A DNA stretch of 64,000 bases. Source: Sva-07 sp963743825. GTDB lineage: Bacteria; Actinomycetota; Acidimicrobiia; Acidimicrobiales; Ilumatobacteraceae. Shown here one piece after another: positions 1 to 8,186 of the stretch. The notes under the pieces were generated by a model that was not told the origin of the DNA, did no database searches, and worked only from the letters and a program-made list of their open reading frames with translations. Position 1 is the stretch's first letter, and every line of letters starts with the position of its first letter. The stretch covers positions 80,932-144,931 of the forward strand of contig CAVURC010000014.1 of NCBI GenBank assembly GCA_963743825.1, read 5' to 3'. The position numbers were made by a program, and so were the translations under genes.

Positions 1-926
1 GCGACCGTACGGATGACCTCCACGAGCCGACGTCCGAGCAGTTCGATGTCGAACACGTTGGCGCGGTCGGCCTCTTCGGCCGGGGTGAGCAGGTCGAACA
101 GCAGGGTGGCCAACCCGGATCCGTTGAGCACCGACGCGACGTAGCGGTTGCGGGGACTGTGACGGCTGCTCCCGCTGCCGTGCGCGAAGACCACGATGCC
201 CGTGGCGTCGGCCGGCACCGTGAGATGCCCGCCGAGCACGGCACTGCCGACGTCGATGCGCACCTCCTCGTCACGGGGTCGGGGACGACGCGTGGACGCA
301 CCGGCCCGGTCCAGACATGCGGTGACCTCACCGTCGGTCGTCTGGGAGAAGTCGCGATAGAACTGGCCGACACCGGCGAAGTCGGACGGTGTGTCCAGGG
401 CGATGAACTCGTCGGCCTCGCCGGCCAGTCGCAGCGTCCAATCGGCCGGAGCGACCGGAACTGCCAGCACCACACGCGTGGCTCCCTCCGCTCTCGCCAC
501 CTGACACGCCGCTCTGGCCGTCGAGCCGGTCGCCACACCGTCGTCGACGACCACCACGGTGCGGCCGTCGAGCCGAACGCGGGCGCGCCCCCGCCGGTAC
601 AGCTCGCTGCGCCGCTGCAACTCCACGCGCTCACGGGCCTCGACGGCGGCGACTTCCCGGTCGTCGACGCCGACCATCCGCACGATGTCGCTGTTGATCA
701 CGCGCACATCGTCCTCACCGATCGCGCCCATACCCAGTTCGGGCTGGAACGGAACGCCCAACTTTCGTACGAGGATCACGTCGAGTGGAGCCTCGAGTTC
801 GCGTGCCACTTCGGCAGCCACCGGTACACCGCCTCGGGGTAGACCGACGACGACGGTGTCGGGGCCGCGGAGGTGACCCAGGCGGGCGGCGAGCCGCTTG
901 CCGGCGTCGATCCTGTTGCTGAACAT
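1..926 (-). CDS. Phosphoribosyltransferase fused to alpha/beta hydrolase (3' end cut by window edge)
   Basis: Read from the minus strand, the protein starts MFSNRIDAGKRLAARLGH, with GAGGAGGGAGC just upstream as a strong ribosome binding site. Residues 1 to about 220 are a type I phosphoribosyltransferase: the PRPP-binding signature VVVVDDGVATGSTA is at about 124-137, and GLPRGGVPVA near 28-37 is typical of the uncharacterised ComF-like PRTases. After a linker the chain continues as a dienelactone-hydrolase-like domain (GIVVFAHGSGSSRHSPRNR, the oxyanion-side strand). The nucleophile elbow lies beyond the window edge. This two-domain architecture is known in actinobacteria and proteobacteria, but its substrate is not established. 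The gene is complete at the 5' end only. Confidence 0.85.
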   Translation of the reverse strand, partial: MFSNRIDAGKRLAARLGHLRGPDTVVVGLPRGGVPVAAEVARELEAPLDVILVRKLGVPFQPELGMGAIGEDDVRVINSDIVRMVGVDDREVAAVEARERVELQRRSELYRRGRARVRLDGRTVVVVDDGVATGSTARAACQVARAEGATRVVLAVPVAPADWTLRLAGEADEFIALDTPSDFAGVGQFYRDFSQTTDGEVTACLDRAGASTRRPRPRDEEVRIDVGSAVLGGHLTVPADATGIVVFAHGSGSSRHSPRNRYVASVLNGSGLATLLFDLLTPAEEADRANVFDIELLGRRLVEVIRTV

Positions 927-1108
927 GCTCCCTCCTCTCGGCGAGTGCTCTGACTCCAGTGGACCAGCCCGGCGAGATTCGAACCAGGGGCGTCGGACCA
1001 TTAGAACTGCTGACTTTCAGCCCTGGCGATTCCCGACGTCGAGCGCGCGCGATCGAGTCGGAGACACACGTCTCCATCGACATGACACCGAAATCGAAAG
1101 GAGTTGCC

Positions 1109-1619
1109 ATGACCAAGCACACCACCAAGCCGTCCGCAGAGGTCGACGTCGCCGAACGCTCGCCCTCGATGTGGGGACGGCCCTTCGGACAGATCGACTT
1201 CGACGAGTGGTTCGATCGCTGGCCGGAGCTGTTCGCACGCCGTTGGCCCGAGTCATTCCGCGGGTTCCCGGGCGCTGGACATCCCGTTCAAGCTCGAGGA
1301 GTTCACCGAGGACGACGGCACCTTCGTGCTGCGCGCCGAGCTCCCGGGCATCGACCCGGACGAGAATCTGGAGATCACCGTCGAGGACGGTCAGCTCAAG
1401 ATCAGTGCCGAGCGCGAGGAGCGCTCCGAGGAGCGCGACAACGGCAAGTACCGCAGCGAATTCCGCTACGGATCCCTCGTCCGGAGTGTCCGCCTTCCCG
1501 ACGGCGCCGACGAGGAGGCGATCACGGCAACGTTCAAGGCCGGGATCCTCGAGGTACGGGTGCCGCACAACGGCGAGCTGGCGCCGGTCAAGACCATCTC
1601 GGTCACGACCGACGGCTGA
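1109..1619 (+). CDS. hsp20: Hsp20/alpha-crystallin small heat-shock protein, broken by a one-base frameshift
   Basis: The N-terminal part begins at ATG 1109 behind AAAGGAG and reads MTKHTTKPSAEVDVAERS to about base 1270. The alpha-crystallin domain then continues in the next frame from about 1275 (LDIPFKLEEFTEDDGTF, then LRAELPGIDPDENLEITVED). Removing one G from the GGG run at 1270-1272 joins the two into a 169-residue protein of normal Hsp20 length. The domain carries the family pattern AELPGID...L.I...R and the late G-I-L-E-V motif (AGILEVRVP). Hsp20 proteins are ATP-independent holdases. The break looks like a sequence error. It converges on the isomerase-like gene with only 9 bases between stops. 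Confidence 0.88.
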
Positions 1620-1628
1620 CCCTCGGAA

Positions 1629-3036
1629 TCAACGCCGGCCGAGATGCACCACCGGAAGGCGCCACTCGGCAGCGATCGCCTCGAGCGCCGCCCGGTGGTC
1701 GCCGTAGGCGATCCCGAGGTGGTGTTCGAGCCCCGTTCGAACACCGTCGACAGCACGTCACCGATCGGGCGATCCCACTGCAGGACGCCGCAGGTGCCCT
1801 GGAACGGTCGCGGCCGATCCAGGAGTTCGCCGCTGCCCAACACCAAGGCGACCTCGTTCGACGACTGACTCAGTCGGGCGACGGTGACTCGACCGGGTCG
1901 GAGCGCGAACTGGTTGGCGAGCGCCCGATGACGATTCGGATGGGTGATGCCGACCGGTCGGTCGGCCGGGTCGGCGAGCCGGGGCGAGGCGACGCCACAG
2001 TGCCAGACCACCGAGGTGTCGTCGCTCGTGTCGGCGTCGACGAGATCGGCGATGAACGGGTCGCTCGCGCTGACCTCTTCGAGGATCAGTGCGGTGATCG
2101 CTCCGTACAGATCCGCTTCGCACACCGACGGCACCCCGTCCTCGGTCAGCATCGCCATCGGGGTACACATCGCACCCCCGTACTCCGTCATGCACTCCGG
2201 CCAGCACCTGGTGGCCACTGCCGACCACCCGTGACGGCGAGCGAGCCCGGCGAGGCCTCCATACAGCCCGATGCTGCGGTCCATGCCCGCCTCGCGCACG
2301 TCGTCGGCGACATCCATGGTCGCGAGGATCCGCTGCGACGTTGCCGCTCGAGTTGCATCGTCGACCGCATCGGCTGCCGCGAACAGGTCGTCCAACGCGA
2401 CCCGATCGACCTCGATCCCGGTGAGTCGGAGCACCTCGTCGCTGTCGCCTTCACACGGTTCGAATCCCGACGGCGGTTCACCCACGACGCCGATCCGACG
2501 CCCGGCGAACGCGCCGACACGAACGGGGACCTCGCCGACCGCAGCGACGGCGTCCTCGGCTGGCGGCGATCGACCACGCCGATCGGCTCGTTCGCCGTCG
2601 CGAGCGCTTCGCGAGACGAGCGCTCGACGGCGCTCGGATCGGTCGGGTCGACGTGGACGAACCGGACGAGCGCACCACGCCGACGCAGCAGGTACGCCGC
2701 GAGGTTGGCCCCGCACAGCGAGTTGAGCCGAAGCCGTTCACCCGTTCGGGCCTCCGGGAACGACCAGACGACCATCGGCGCGTCGATGCGATCTGCGATC
2801 CGGCCGACGAGGGAGGCATCGGCGAACGTGGCCTGCAGCACCACGACGAGTTCCGGCGGATCCACCACTGCGGCGAGCACGTCGTCCAACCCGTCGATGT
2901 CGGTGACGATCGCCGGAACGCCGGCTGACTGGACTCCGAGCGAGTCGAGCAACGACATTGCCGCGGCCACCTGCACCGATCCGAGTTCGAGGTCGAATGT
3001 CGGTCGGCCGATCGGTATCACCAGCACGTGACTCAT
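1629..3036 (-). CDS. L-fucose isomerase-like sugar isomerase (two frame breaks)
   Basis: ATG at 3036 shares its A with the TGA of the kinase upstream (TGATG), so the two are translationally coupled. The protein starts MSHVLVIPIGRPTFDLELG. Frame changes are needed at about 2570 and about 1732. Each is repaired by one added base, giving 469 residues, the usual size of the L-fucose/L-arabinose isomerase superfamily. The C-terminal half has the family's metal-site region (MTEYGGAMCTPMAMLTEDG, then VPSVCEADLYGAITALIL) and ends GLEHHLGIAYGDHRAALEAI after repair. Family members interconvert aldoses and ketoses with a divalent metal. The substrate cannot be told from sequence. Pairing with a PfkB kinase suggests isomerisation followed by phosphorylation. 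Confidence 0.75.
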
Positions 3037-3974
3037 CACCGCGTTCCCGTCAGCGCCTGCGCCACGAGTTCATCGACCGCCTGCCGGTCGGGCATGCCGG
3101 CACGTGCGCCCGGTCGGGAGCACTTCAGCGCTGCCGCCGCAGCGGCGAAACGGAACCCTGCAGGTTCGTCGAGGCCCTCGGCGAGCGCGAGCGCGAACGC
3201 GCCGTGGAAGACATCGCCTGCTGCCGCTGTGTCGACGACATCGACGGGGAAGGCATCGATCGACTCCACCACGTCGCCGTCGAGCCACCGGACACCGCGT
3301 TCGCCGAGCGTCACCGACACGTGAGCGCTGGTGTGCCGCGCGATCGCCCGGAGACCATCGACACTCGACGGACATCCGGTGGTGTCGCGCAACGCATCCT
3401 CACTGAACACGAGGTGGGTACCGAGGTCGAACACGAGGCGGCGGGTCTCGGGATCGGCGATACGACGGTCGACGTCGACAACGCACGGCACACCGTGGTC
3501 GTGGGCGTGCCGGAGAGCGGACTGGGTACCGGCGGGCCATCGACAGTCGGTGAGCACCACATTGATCCGACGGTGATCGAGCGGGAGACAGGGTCGATCG
3601 AACAGATCCGCCGGAGTGTGGTTGAACACGGTGCGGGCACCGTCGGGCGACACGACGATCGTCGAGCAGGGTGTCGCCGTGGAGACGACACGTCGGACGA
3701 AGTGGGTGTCGACGTGCTCGTCGGCCAGACCGTCCAACACTGCCCGACCGGCTGGATCATCTCCGACACAGCTTGCCAGGATGCTCGAACCGCCGAGCCG
3801 GGACACGGCGACCGCGGCGTTCGCGGCAACCCCACCTCCGACTGCCTGGTAGCCGTCGGCAGCATGCTTGAGCCCCGCGGTGACCACCGTCGGCACGAAC
3901 AGGACGTGGTCGAACGTCGACTGTCCGACGCACAGGACACAGGCAACATCAACGCGCTCCGTTGGTACGGTCAT
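3036..3974 (-). CDS. PfkB-family carbohydrate kinase
   Basis: I chose ATG at 3974 (MTVPTERVDVACVLCVG) because the preceding in-frame sequence is low-complexity and overlaps non-coding DNA. The 312-residue protein has both PfkB signatures: the N-terminal GGGVAANAAVAVSRLGG (about 45-61) and the C-terminal DTAAAGDVFHGAFALALAEG (about 251-270) with the catalytic Asp in AAGD, here preceded by VVDTA. The family includes ribokinase, fructokinase and sulfofructose kinase. Substrate is not determinable. The stop overlaps the start of the isomerase-like gene downstream, so the two almost certainly form one operon for a sugar catabolic step. Confidence 0.88.
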   Translation of the reverse strand: MTVPTERVDVACVLCVGQSTFDHVLFVPTVVTAGLKHAADGYQAVGGGVAANAAVAVSRLGGSSILASCVGDDPAGRAVLDGLADEHVDTHFVRRVVSTATPCSTIVVSPDGARTVFNHTPADLFDRPCLPLDHRRINVVLTDCRWPAGTQSALRHAHDHGVPCVVDVDRRIADPETRRLVFDLGTHLVFSEDALRDTTGCPSSVDGLRAIARHTSAHVSVTLGERGVRWLDGDVVESIDAFPVDVVDTAAAGDVFHGAFALALAEGLDEPAGFRFAAAAAALKCSRPGARAGMPDRQAVDELVAQALTGTR

Positions 3975-4023
3975 GCCTCCATCGTCATGACCGCGAGGCA
4001 GCGCCGGAAGGGGCGAACGACCC

Positions 4024-4782
4024 TCAGGGTGCGTCGGAGGCATCGACGAGCGGTGCGGGCTCGTCGACGGAGCGGTGTGTCCTGACCCTGACTGCACGAT
4101 GGTCGTGAACCGGCGTGACCGCGGCGCGCCCGAGCTGCCAGACACCTGTCACGGCCAGACGACCGAACGTCTTCAACACCACGAGCGCCAGCAGCGCCGC
4201 GAAGACGAGCGCCGTCGGAACTGCCAACGTGGCGAGCAGCAAGCGTTTGTCGTCGGTCAGCAAGCTCAACACGCCTGAGTCGATGCTCGTGCCGTCGAGG
4301 TTGACCGTCCGCACCGGATCATCGAGACGCGGGCAGCTCACGGCGAGGTCGTCGACACCGATCACGTCGTTGCCCCCGAACGTGGGCTCGGCCGGCCGAA
4401 CAGTCGACGACAACACGCCGTAGACGGGATCGGACCCGGCGCCGACGAGGTACTGATCGCCGTTCACCAGGAACCGGTAGTCCTCGCCGTAGCGGACGTC
4501 GATCAACCCATTGACTTCCCATGGAGCCGCAGAGCCCGCCCGGAGCTGATCGATGCGGAACCGGACGACCTGCGTGACATCGTCCTTGCCGATCATGGTG
4601 CCGACGAAGGCCACCGCGGCGGCTTCCGGTTGCGGGCAACCGACGGGAATCGGGATCAGCCCCAGATCGCCGCCGACGGGGAGCGGCTCGGGTGGCGCTG
4701 CGCTTGTCGGTGCGGCCGTGAGGCCGACGATCGCCGCGCACAGCAGGCCGAGCAGGCCGAGGCGAACGATCCGAGAAGCCAC
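4024..4782 (-). CDS. Secreted/membrane-anchored protein of unknown function
   Basis: The 252-residue protein starts MASRIVRLGLLGLLCAAIVG and has a signal peptide with an A-x-A-like cleavage region (TSAAPPEP) near 27-30. An extracytoplasmic domain of about 160 residues follows, with two cysteines (GCPQPE and VSCPRLDD) that could form a disulfide. Near 190-215 is a hydrophobic helix (TLAVPTALVFAALLALVVLK) and then a basic cytoplasmic tail. I do not recognise a named family. The small domain (FVGTMIGKDDVTQVVRFRID, then YLVGAGSDPVYGVLSS) resembles predicted actinobacterial exported proteins that interact with the cell surface. Likely topology is type I membrane protein with its C-terminus inside. 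Confidence 0.7.
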   Translation of the reverse strand: MASRIVRLGLLGLLCAAIVGLTAAPTSAAPPEPLPVGGDLGLIPIPVGCPQPEAAAVAFVGTMIGKDDVTQVVRFRIDQLRAGSAAPWEVNGLIDVRYGEDYRFLVNGDQYLVGAGSDPVYGVLSSTVRPAEPTFGGNDVIGVDDLAVSCPRLDDPVRTVNLDGTSIDSGVLSLLTDDKRLLLATLAVPTALVFAALLALVVLKTFGRLAVTGVWQLGRAAVTPVHDHRAVRVRTHRSVDEPAPLVDASDAP

Positions 4783-4796
4783 CGGATCAGGCTAAT

Positions 4797-5594
4797 TCAG
4801 CGACCTTCGAAGACCGGGTCGCGCTTCTCCATGAACGCCTTGATGGCCTCGACGGTGTCCTTGGTGCCGAAGTTGACCGTCTGCGACAGCCCCTCGTCGT
4901 CGAGCGCCTCCTCCATCGTGACAGCGAGCGAGTTGTTGAGCAGGCGCTTCGACATCGCGAGCGCGATCGGGGGGCCGCCGGCGAGACGGGCGGCCCAGTC
5001 GTCGACGAACGCGTCGACTTCATCGTCGGGGAGCACCCGATTGACGAGCCCCATCGCTTCGGCGCGCGGCGCGTCGATGATCTCGGCCAGCAACGCCAGT
5101 TCCTTGGCGCGGTGCATCCCGACGAGTCGGGGCAGCAGCCACGAACCGCCGAAGTCGAGGCTGAGGCCGCGCTTCGCGAAGATCTCGGAGAATCGAGCGT
5201 TCTCGGACGCGACGATCAGGTCGCACGACAGCGCCAGGTTGAGGCCGGCTCCGACGGCCACGCCGCGCACCTTGGCCACGGTTGGCTGCGGGATCCGGTG
5301 CAGGGCCAGACACACGTTGGAGATGTGGCGCATCGCCGAGAGCTGGTGCGGTGGCGCCTCGCCCGAGGCTCCCTGCCACAGGTCGGCGCCCGAGCAGAAG
5401 TTGCCGCCGGCGCCGGTGATGACGACCGCACGGTCAGCCGGGTTCGACGCGATGGCGCGGAACTCCGCCAACAGCTCGTTCCACATCGCCGCGTCGGCGG
5501 CATTCTTCTTCTCGGGACGCCGCAGGGTGATCGTGACCACCCCATCGGTTCGGTCGACGGTGATGGATTCGAGCTCGCGGGTGTCGGAGGCCAT
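4797..5594 (-). CDS. Enoyl-CoA hydratase/isomerase family protein
   Basis: This is a 265-residue crotonase-fold protein. The oxyanion-hole segment VVITGAGGNFCSGADLWQG is at about 57-75 and the second helix-dipole segment VAVGAGLNLALSCDLIVASE at about 111-130. Family members hydrate or isomerise acyl-CoA thioesters, mostly in beta-oxidation. At the second catalytic position the sequence reads FAKRGLSLDFGGSWLLPRLVG, with Asp where hydratases carry one of their two glutamates, so activity may be isomerase-like or divergent. It is separated by 14 bases from the membrane protein and diverges from the small gene at 5618. Confidence 0.88.
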   Translation of the reverse strand: MASDTRELESITVDRTDGVVTITLRRPEKKNAADAAMWNELLAEFRAIASNPADRAVVITGAGGNFCSGADLWQGASGEAPPHQLSAMRHISNVCLALHRIPQPTVAKVRGVAVGAGLNLALSCDLIVASENARFSEIFAKRGLSLDFGGSWLLPRLVGMHRAKELALLAEIIDAPRAEAMGLVNRVLPDDEVDAFVDDWAARLAGGPPIALAMSKRLLNNSLAVTMEEALDDEGLSQTVNFGTKDTVEAIKAFMEKRDPVFEGR

Positions 5595-5617
5595 GTCGGT
5601 CGACGATACTGACCGCC

Positions 5618-5728
5618 GTGGGATACAACCCGTACCGGAAGTTCAAGGCGAAGCCGGCCGACTACGTCCTCGTGGCCGCCGCCCTGCTGGTGTGCGTCGC
5701 CCTCCTGATCTGGGCCGTCGCCGGCTGA
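5618..5728 (+). CDS. 36-residue predicted single-pass membrane protein
   Basis: A GTG start at 5618, 23 bases from the divergent enoyl-CoA hydratase start, opens a 37-codon frame. The protein has a basic-aromatic N-terminus (GYNPYRKFKAKPADY) followed by one hydrophobic helix of about 18 residues (VLVAAALLVCVALLIWAVAG). Its stop lies inside the left arm of a perfect inverted repeat that also holds the stop of the convergent yraN gene, which is what a real, terminated gene would show. No function is known to me. The NPYRK-x-K plus single helix layout is compatible with a conserved small actinobacterial membrane protein, but conservation has to be tested. Confidence 0.6.
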   Translation: MGYNPYRKFKAKPADYVLVAAALLVCVALLIWAVAG

Positions 5729-5764
5729 CGTACACCGATGTGTCCGACACATCGTGTACGTCAG
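5725..5764. terminator. Bidirectional terminator between the small membrane gene and yraN
   Basis: The outer arms CTGACGTACAC and GTGTACGTCAG pair over 11 bases and the inner arms GATGTGTC and GACACATC over 8, with one bulged C between them and a minimal centre. The TGA stops of the plus-strand small gene (5726-5728) and of yraN (5761-5763) both fall in the arms. There is no T-run, which is common for high-GC actinobacterial terminators. Confidence 0.75.
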
Positions 5765-6129
5765 AAGGCGTCGGTGATGAGGTCGAGGGTGGTGCCGGTG
5801 ATGGCGACCACGTCGAAGCGCACCGAGTCGGCGTGCATCTCGTGGGCCCGCAGCCACTCGACGGCGAGTTGACGGATTCGTCGCTGCTTGGTCACGGTCA
5901 CTGCCGATGCTGCGGGGCCGAAGTCAGCGGTGCGGCGGGCCTTCACCTCGCTGAAGACGATCGTGCGGCCGATGCGGACGATCAGGTCGAGTTCGCCCGT
6001 CGGTGACCGCCAGTTGCGGTCGAGCACCTCGTAGCCCAGGCGGCGGTAGTGGCCGGCGGCGAGATCCTCGCCCCATTGCCCGCGGGCGCGGTTCGAGAGA
6101 TCGGGTGTGAGCGGGTTGCGGGCGGTCAT
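5761..6129 (-). CDS. yraN: YraN/UPF0102 family endonuclease-like protein
   Basis: The 122-residue protein starts at MTARNPLTPDLSNRARGQWG. The core has the Holliday-junction-resolvase-like restriction fold pattern of UPF0102: RGQWGEDLAAGHYRRLGYEV, then GELDLIV (E/D metal site) and VFSEVKARR (E-x-K motif). Length fits the family (about 120). The family's role is unproven; it is predicted to be a nuclease. Conserved gene neighbourhoods place it near rplS and trmD, as here. An upstream in-frame extension to 6294 overlaps the L19 region and was rejected. Confidence 0.9.
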   Translation of the reverse strand: MTARNPLTPDLSNRARGQWGEDLAAGHYRRLGYEVLDRNWRSPTGELDLIVRIGRTIVFSEVKARRTADFGPAASAVTVTKQRRIRQLAVEWLRAHEMHADSVRFDVVAITGTTLDLITDAF

Positions 6130-6208
6130 GGCAGCCTCCGTCGTCGAGATGGGAGGGGCCGATGCCCGATGTGGGACGCCCGGGAGGCGTCGATTCAGAA
6201 CCGAAGGT

Positions 6209-6556
6209 TCAGAAGTCGCGCTTCTCGCGGATCTTGGCTGCCTTGCCCTTGCGATCGCGCAGGTAGTACAGCTTCGCCCGGCGAACGTCGCCACGCTTCA
6301 TCACTTCGATCTTCTGCACGGTCGGGGTGTGCAGCGGGAAGGTGCGCTCGACACCCACGCCGTAGCTGAGCTTGCGGACCGTGTAGGTCTCCTGCAGCCC
6401 GCCACCCTGACGGCCGATCACGTCGCCCTGGAACACCTGGATGCGCTCCTTGCCACCCTCGACGACACGTACGTGCACCTTGAGTTCGTCACCCGCCTGG
6501 AAGTCCGGGATGTCGTCGCGGAGCGAATCGTTGTCGATGAGGTCAGTGGCTTTCAT
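6209..6556 (-). CDS. rplS: 50S ribosomal protein L19
   Basis: The 115-residue protein starts MKATDLIDNDSLRDDIPDF. It contains the characteristic L19 pattern: FQAGDELKVHVRVVEGGKER, IQVFQGDVIGRQGGG, YGVGVERTFPLHTP and the basic C-terminus RRAKLYYLRDRKGKAAKIRE. L19 sits at the interface of the two ribosomal subunits. It is the downstream member of the rpsP-khpA-rimM-trmD-rplS series, with about 97 bases between it and trmD. Confidence 0.97.
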   Translation of the reverse strand: MKATDLIDNDSLRDDIPDFQAGDELKVHVRVVEGGKERIQVFQGDVIGRQGGGLQETYTVRKLSYGVGVERTFPLHTPTVQKIEVMKRGDVRRAKLYYLRDRKGKAAKIREKRDF

Positions 6557-6652
6557 GGCGTCTACCTGCGTTGTCGAGGCCGCGAGTTGTGCTGCGAGCC
6601 GGATGGCCGATGCGAATTCTGTGTGCACGCACACTCGCGCCGTAGGGGCCCG

Positions 6653-7396
6653 TCAATGATACGGGACAGCGGGGAACTCTTCCAACAGTCGGGCGTCATC
6701 CGTTGAGAGTCCGCCGAGCCGCTCGATCAGGTCGGGCCGGTCACGAAGTGTGCGATGCAGCCGTTGCGCACGACGCCACCGCTCGATCCGAGCGTGGTCG
6801 CCGCTGCGCAGAACGTCGGGAACCTCCCAGCCGCGGAACTCGGCCGGCCGGGTGTACTGGGGCTCCTCGAGCAGGCCCGACTCGCCGAAACTCTCGGTCA
6901 CCGGACTCGCAGCGTTGCCCATCGCCCCGTCGCGAAGTCGGGTCACGGCCTCGATGATCAGGCACGCAGCAACCTCTCCCCCGCTGAGCACGACGTCGCC
7001 GACGCTGATCTCACCGTCGACGAGATGCTCACGAACCCGATGGTCGACACCCTCGTAGCGTCCGCACAGCAGGCTGAACCCGTCGGTCGCCGCCAGCTCG
7101 TCGGCGAGTGCCTGATCGAACCGACGCCCGCCCGGGCCGAGCAGGAACAGCGGCCGGGGCGGCTCGACGGCTTCGACGGCCTCGAAGATCGGCTGCGCCC
7201 GCATCACCATGCCGGCGCCACCACCGAACGGCGCATCGTCGACCGTGCGATGCACGTCGGTCGTCTGCTCGCGGATGTCATGGCATCGCAGATCGAGCAG
7301 GCCGGTCCCGCGAGCTCGCCCGAGCAGGCTCTCGGCACAGAAGGCGTCGACGAGCGAGGGGAACAGCGAGAAGACGTCGATCCGCAGCGCGGTCAT
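6653..7396 (-). CDS. trmD: tRNA (guanine37-N1)-methyltransferase TrmD
   Basis: The 247-residue protein starts MTALRIDVFSLFPSLVDAF, and its ATG overlaps the restored rimM stop as ATGA (7393-7396). TrmD hallmarks are present: DAPFGGGAGMVMRAQPIFEA, FLLGPGGRRFDQALADELA, LCGRYEGVDHRV, then EISVGDVVLSGGEVAACLII (trefoil-knot SAM site) and PQYTRPAEFRGWEVPDVLRS. It methylates G37 of tRNAs reading CCN/CUN/CGG codons and prevents +1 frameshifting. In the raw sequence it is fused in frame to rimM only because of the rimM frame break. Confidence 0.96.
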   Translation of the reverse strand: MTALRIDVFSLFPSLVDAFCAESLLGRARGTGLLDLRCHDIREQTTDVHRTVDDAPFGGGAGMVMRAQPIFEAVEAVEPPRPLFLLGPGGRRFDQALADELAATDGFSLLCGRYEGVDHRVREHLVDGEISVGDVVLSGGEVAACLIIEAVTRLRDGAMGNAASPVTESFGESGLLEEPQYTRPAEFRGWEVPDVLRSGDHARIERWRRAQRLHRTLRDRPDLIERLGGLSTDDARLLEEFPAVPYH

Positions 7397-7918
7397 GATC
7401 CGTCGAGGTCGAAGAGACCCTCGGGGGTGTCGACCACGATCGACACCGTCGGCGTTCGACACGACGAAGTTCGACGGAACGAGCGCGCCCGAGTCGAGCT
7501 CGAGCAGGTCAGCCGCCGGATTCGCGATCACCGACACGCACGTGCCGTGCTCGGTGCCGTCGACCTCGACGACACGTCGACCGATCAGCTCGTGCACCCA
7601 GAGGGCGTCGGGATCGTCGAGGGGATGGCCGTGCAACACCTGGTTCGCATAGGTCTCGGCGGCCGTGCGATCAGGGATCTGGGCGAACTTGACGACCCGG
7701 CGCCCGTTGGACGCCACCCGTGACGATTCCACCACGAGCGTCTTGTCACCGGCGATCAGCTCGGCTCCTGGCGCGACACGCACGTCGGAGTCGGAGATCA
7801 GCTGGACGAACACCTCGCCCCGCAACCCGTGGGCACGGCGGATGTGACCGACTTCGAGCAGGTCGTCGTCGGACAAAACGACTTCAGTCGTCGAGGAACT
7901 CGATGTCGATTTCGACAT
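7393..7918 (-). CDS. rimM: 16S rRNA processing protein RimM (one-base frame break near the 3' end)
   Basis: RimM features are the PRC-type N-domain LLEVGHIRRAHGLRGEVFVQ and the C-domain DALWVHELIGRRVVEVDGTE, PAADLLELDSGALVPSNFVV. After NAD the frame must move by one base at about 7448, dropping one G near GACGGTG. The end then reads VSIVVDTPEGLFDLDGS and stops in an ATGA overlap with trmD, giving about 174 residues. The start is uncertain. ATG 7918 overlaps khpA by 35 bases, whereas TTG 7876 just after the khpA stop would give a more typical N-terminus. RimM binds S19 and helps mature the 30S head. Confidence 0.85.
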
Positions 7919-8186
7919 CGTCTTTGCTGGCAGCGGCGCGAGCGACGGTGCGGATGCTCGAGGCGGTGCGGCCACGGCGGCCGATCACGCGACCGAGGTC
8001 GCCTTCGCCGACTCGTACGTTCAGCGTGGGGCGCCGACCGGAGTCGTCGACCTCGACGGTGACCTCATCGGGAGCGTCGACGATCGACTTCACGATGTGC
8101 AACAGCACGGCAACAGCGGTGGGGGCGATCTCGTCGCTGTCGATCTCGTCGTCGTCGTCGATCGGGTCGGTGTCGACGTCGCTCAC
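7884..8186 (-). CDS. khpA: KH-domain RNA-binding protein KhpA
   Basis: The GTG start at 8186 overlaps the rpsP stop (GTGA). The 100-residue protein has an acidic N-terminus (DVDTDPIDDDDEIDSDEI), longer than the usual 75-80 residue KhpA. The single type II KH domain follows, with the GxxG loop in DLGRVIGRRGRTASSIRTV. KhpA binds RNA together with KhpB and influences cell size and envelope growth in Gram-positive bacteria. Its position between rpsP and rimM is the conserved one. Confidence 0.92.
   Translation of the reverse strand: MSDVDTDPIDDDDEIDSDEIAPTAVAVLLHIVKSIVDAPDEVTVEVDDSGRRPTLNVRVGEGDLGRVIGRRGRTASSIRTVARAAASKDDVEIDIEFLDD

Noticed and set aside
961..1036. A tRNA-like segment: GGTTCGAATC on the minus strand and a GCTGA/TCAGC hairpin between hsp20 and the PRTase gene.
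   Set aside because: No acceptor stem pairs, the T stem pairs in only one or two positions, and the hairpin has a three-base loop. Neither strand gives a cloverleaf, including a tRNA-Sec form. At most it is a decayed tRNA remnant.
959..3031. A 690-codon plus-strand frame.
   Set aside because: Only its first part (1109-1270) is real, the N-terminus of Hsp20. The rest is antisense to the isomerase-like gene, joined by the frame break.
6653..7975. A 440-residue RimM-TrmD fusion.
   Set aside because: The fusion results from the frame break near 7448. Repair restores the RimM stop overlapping the TrmD start.
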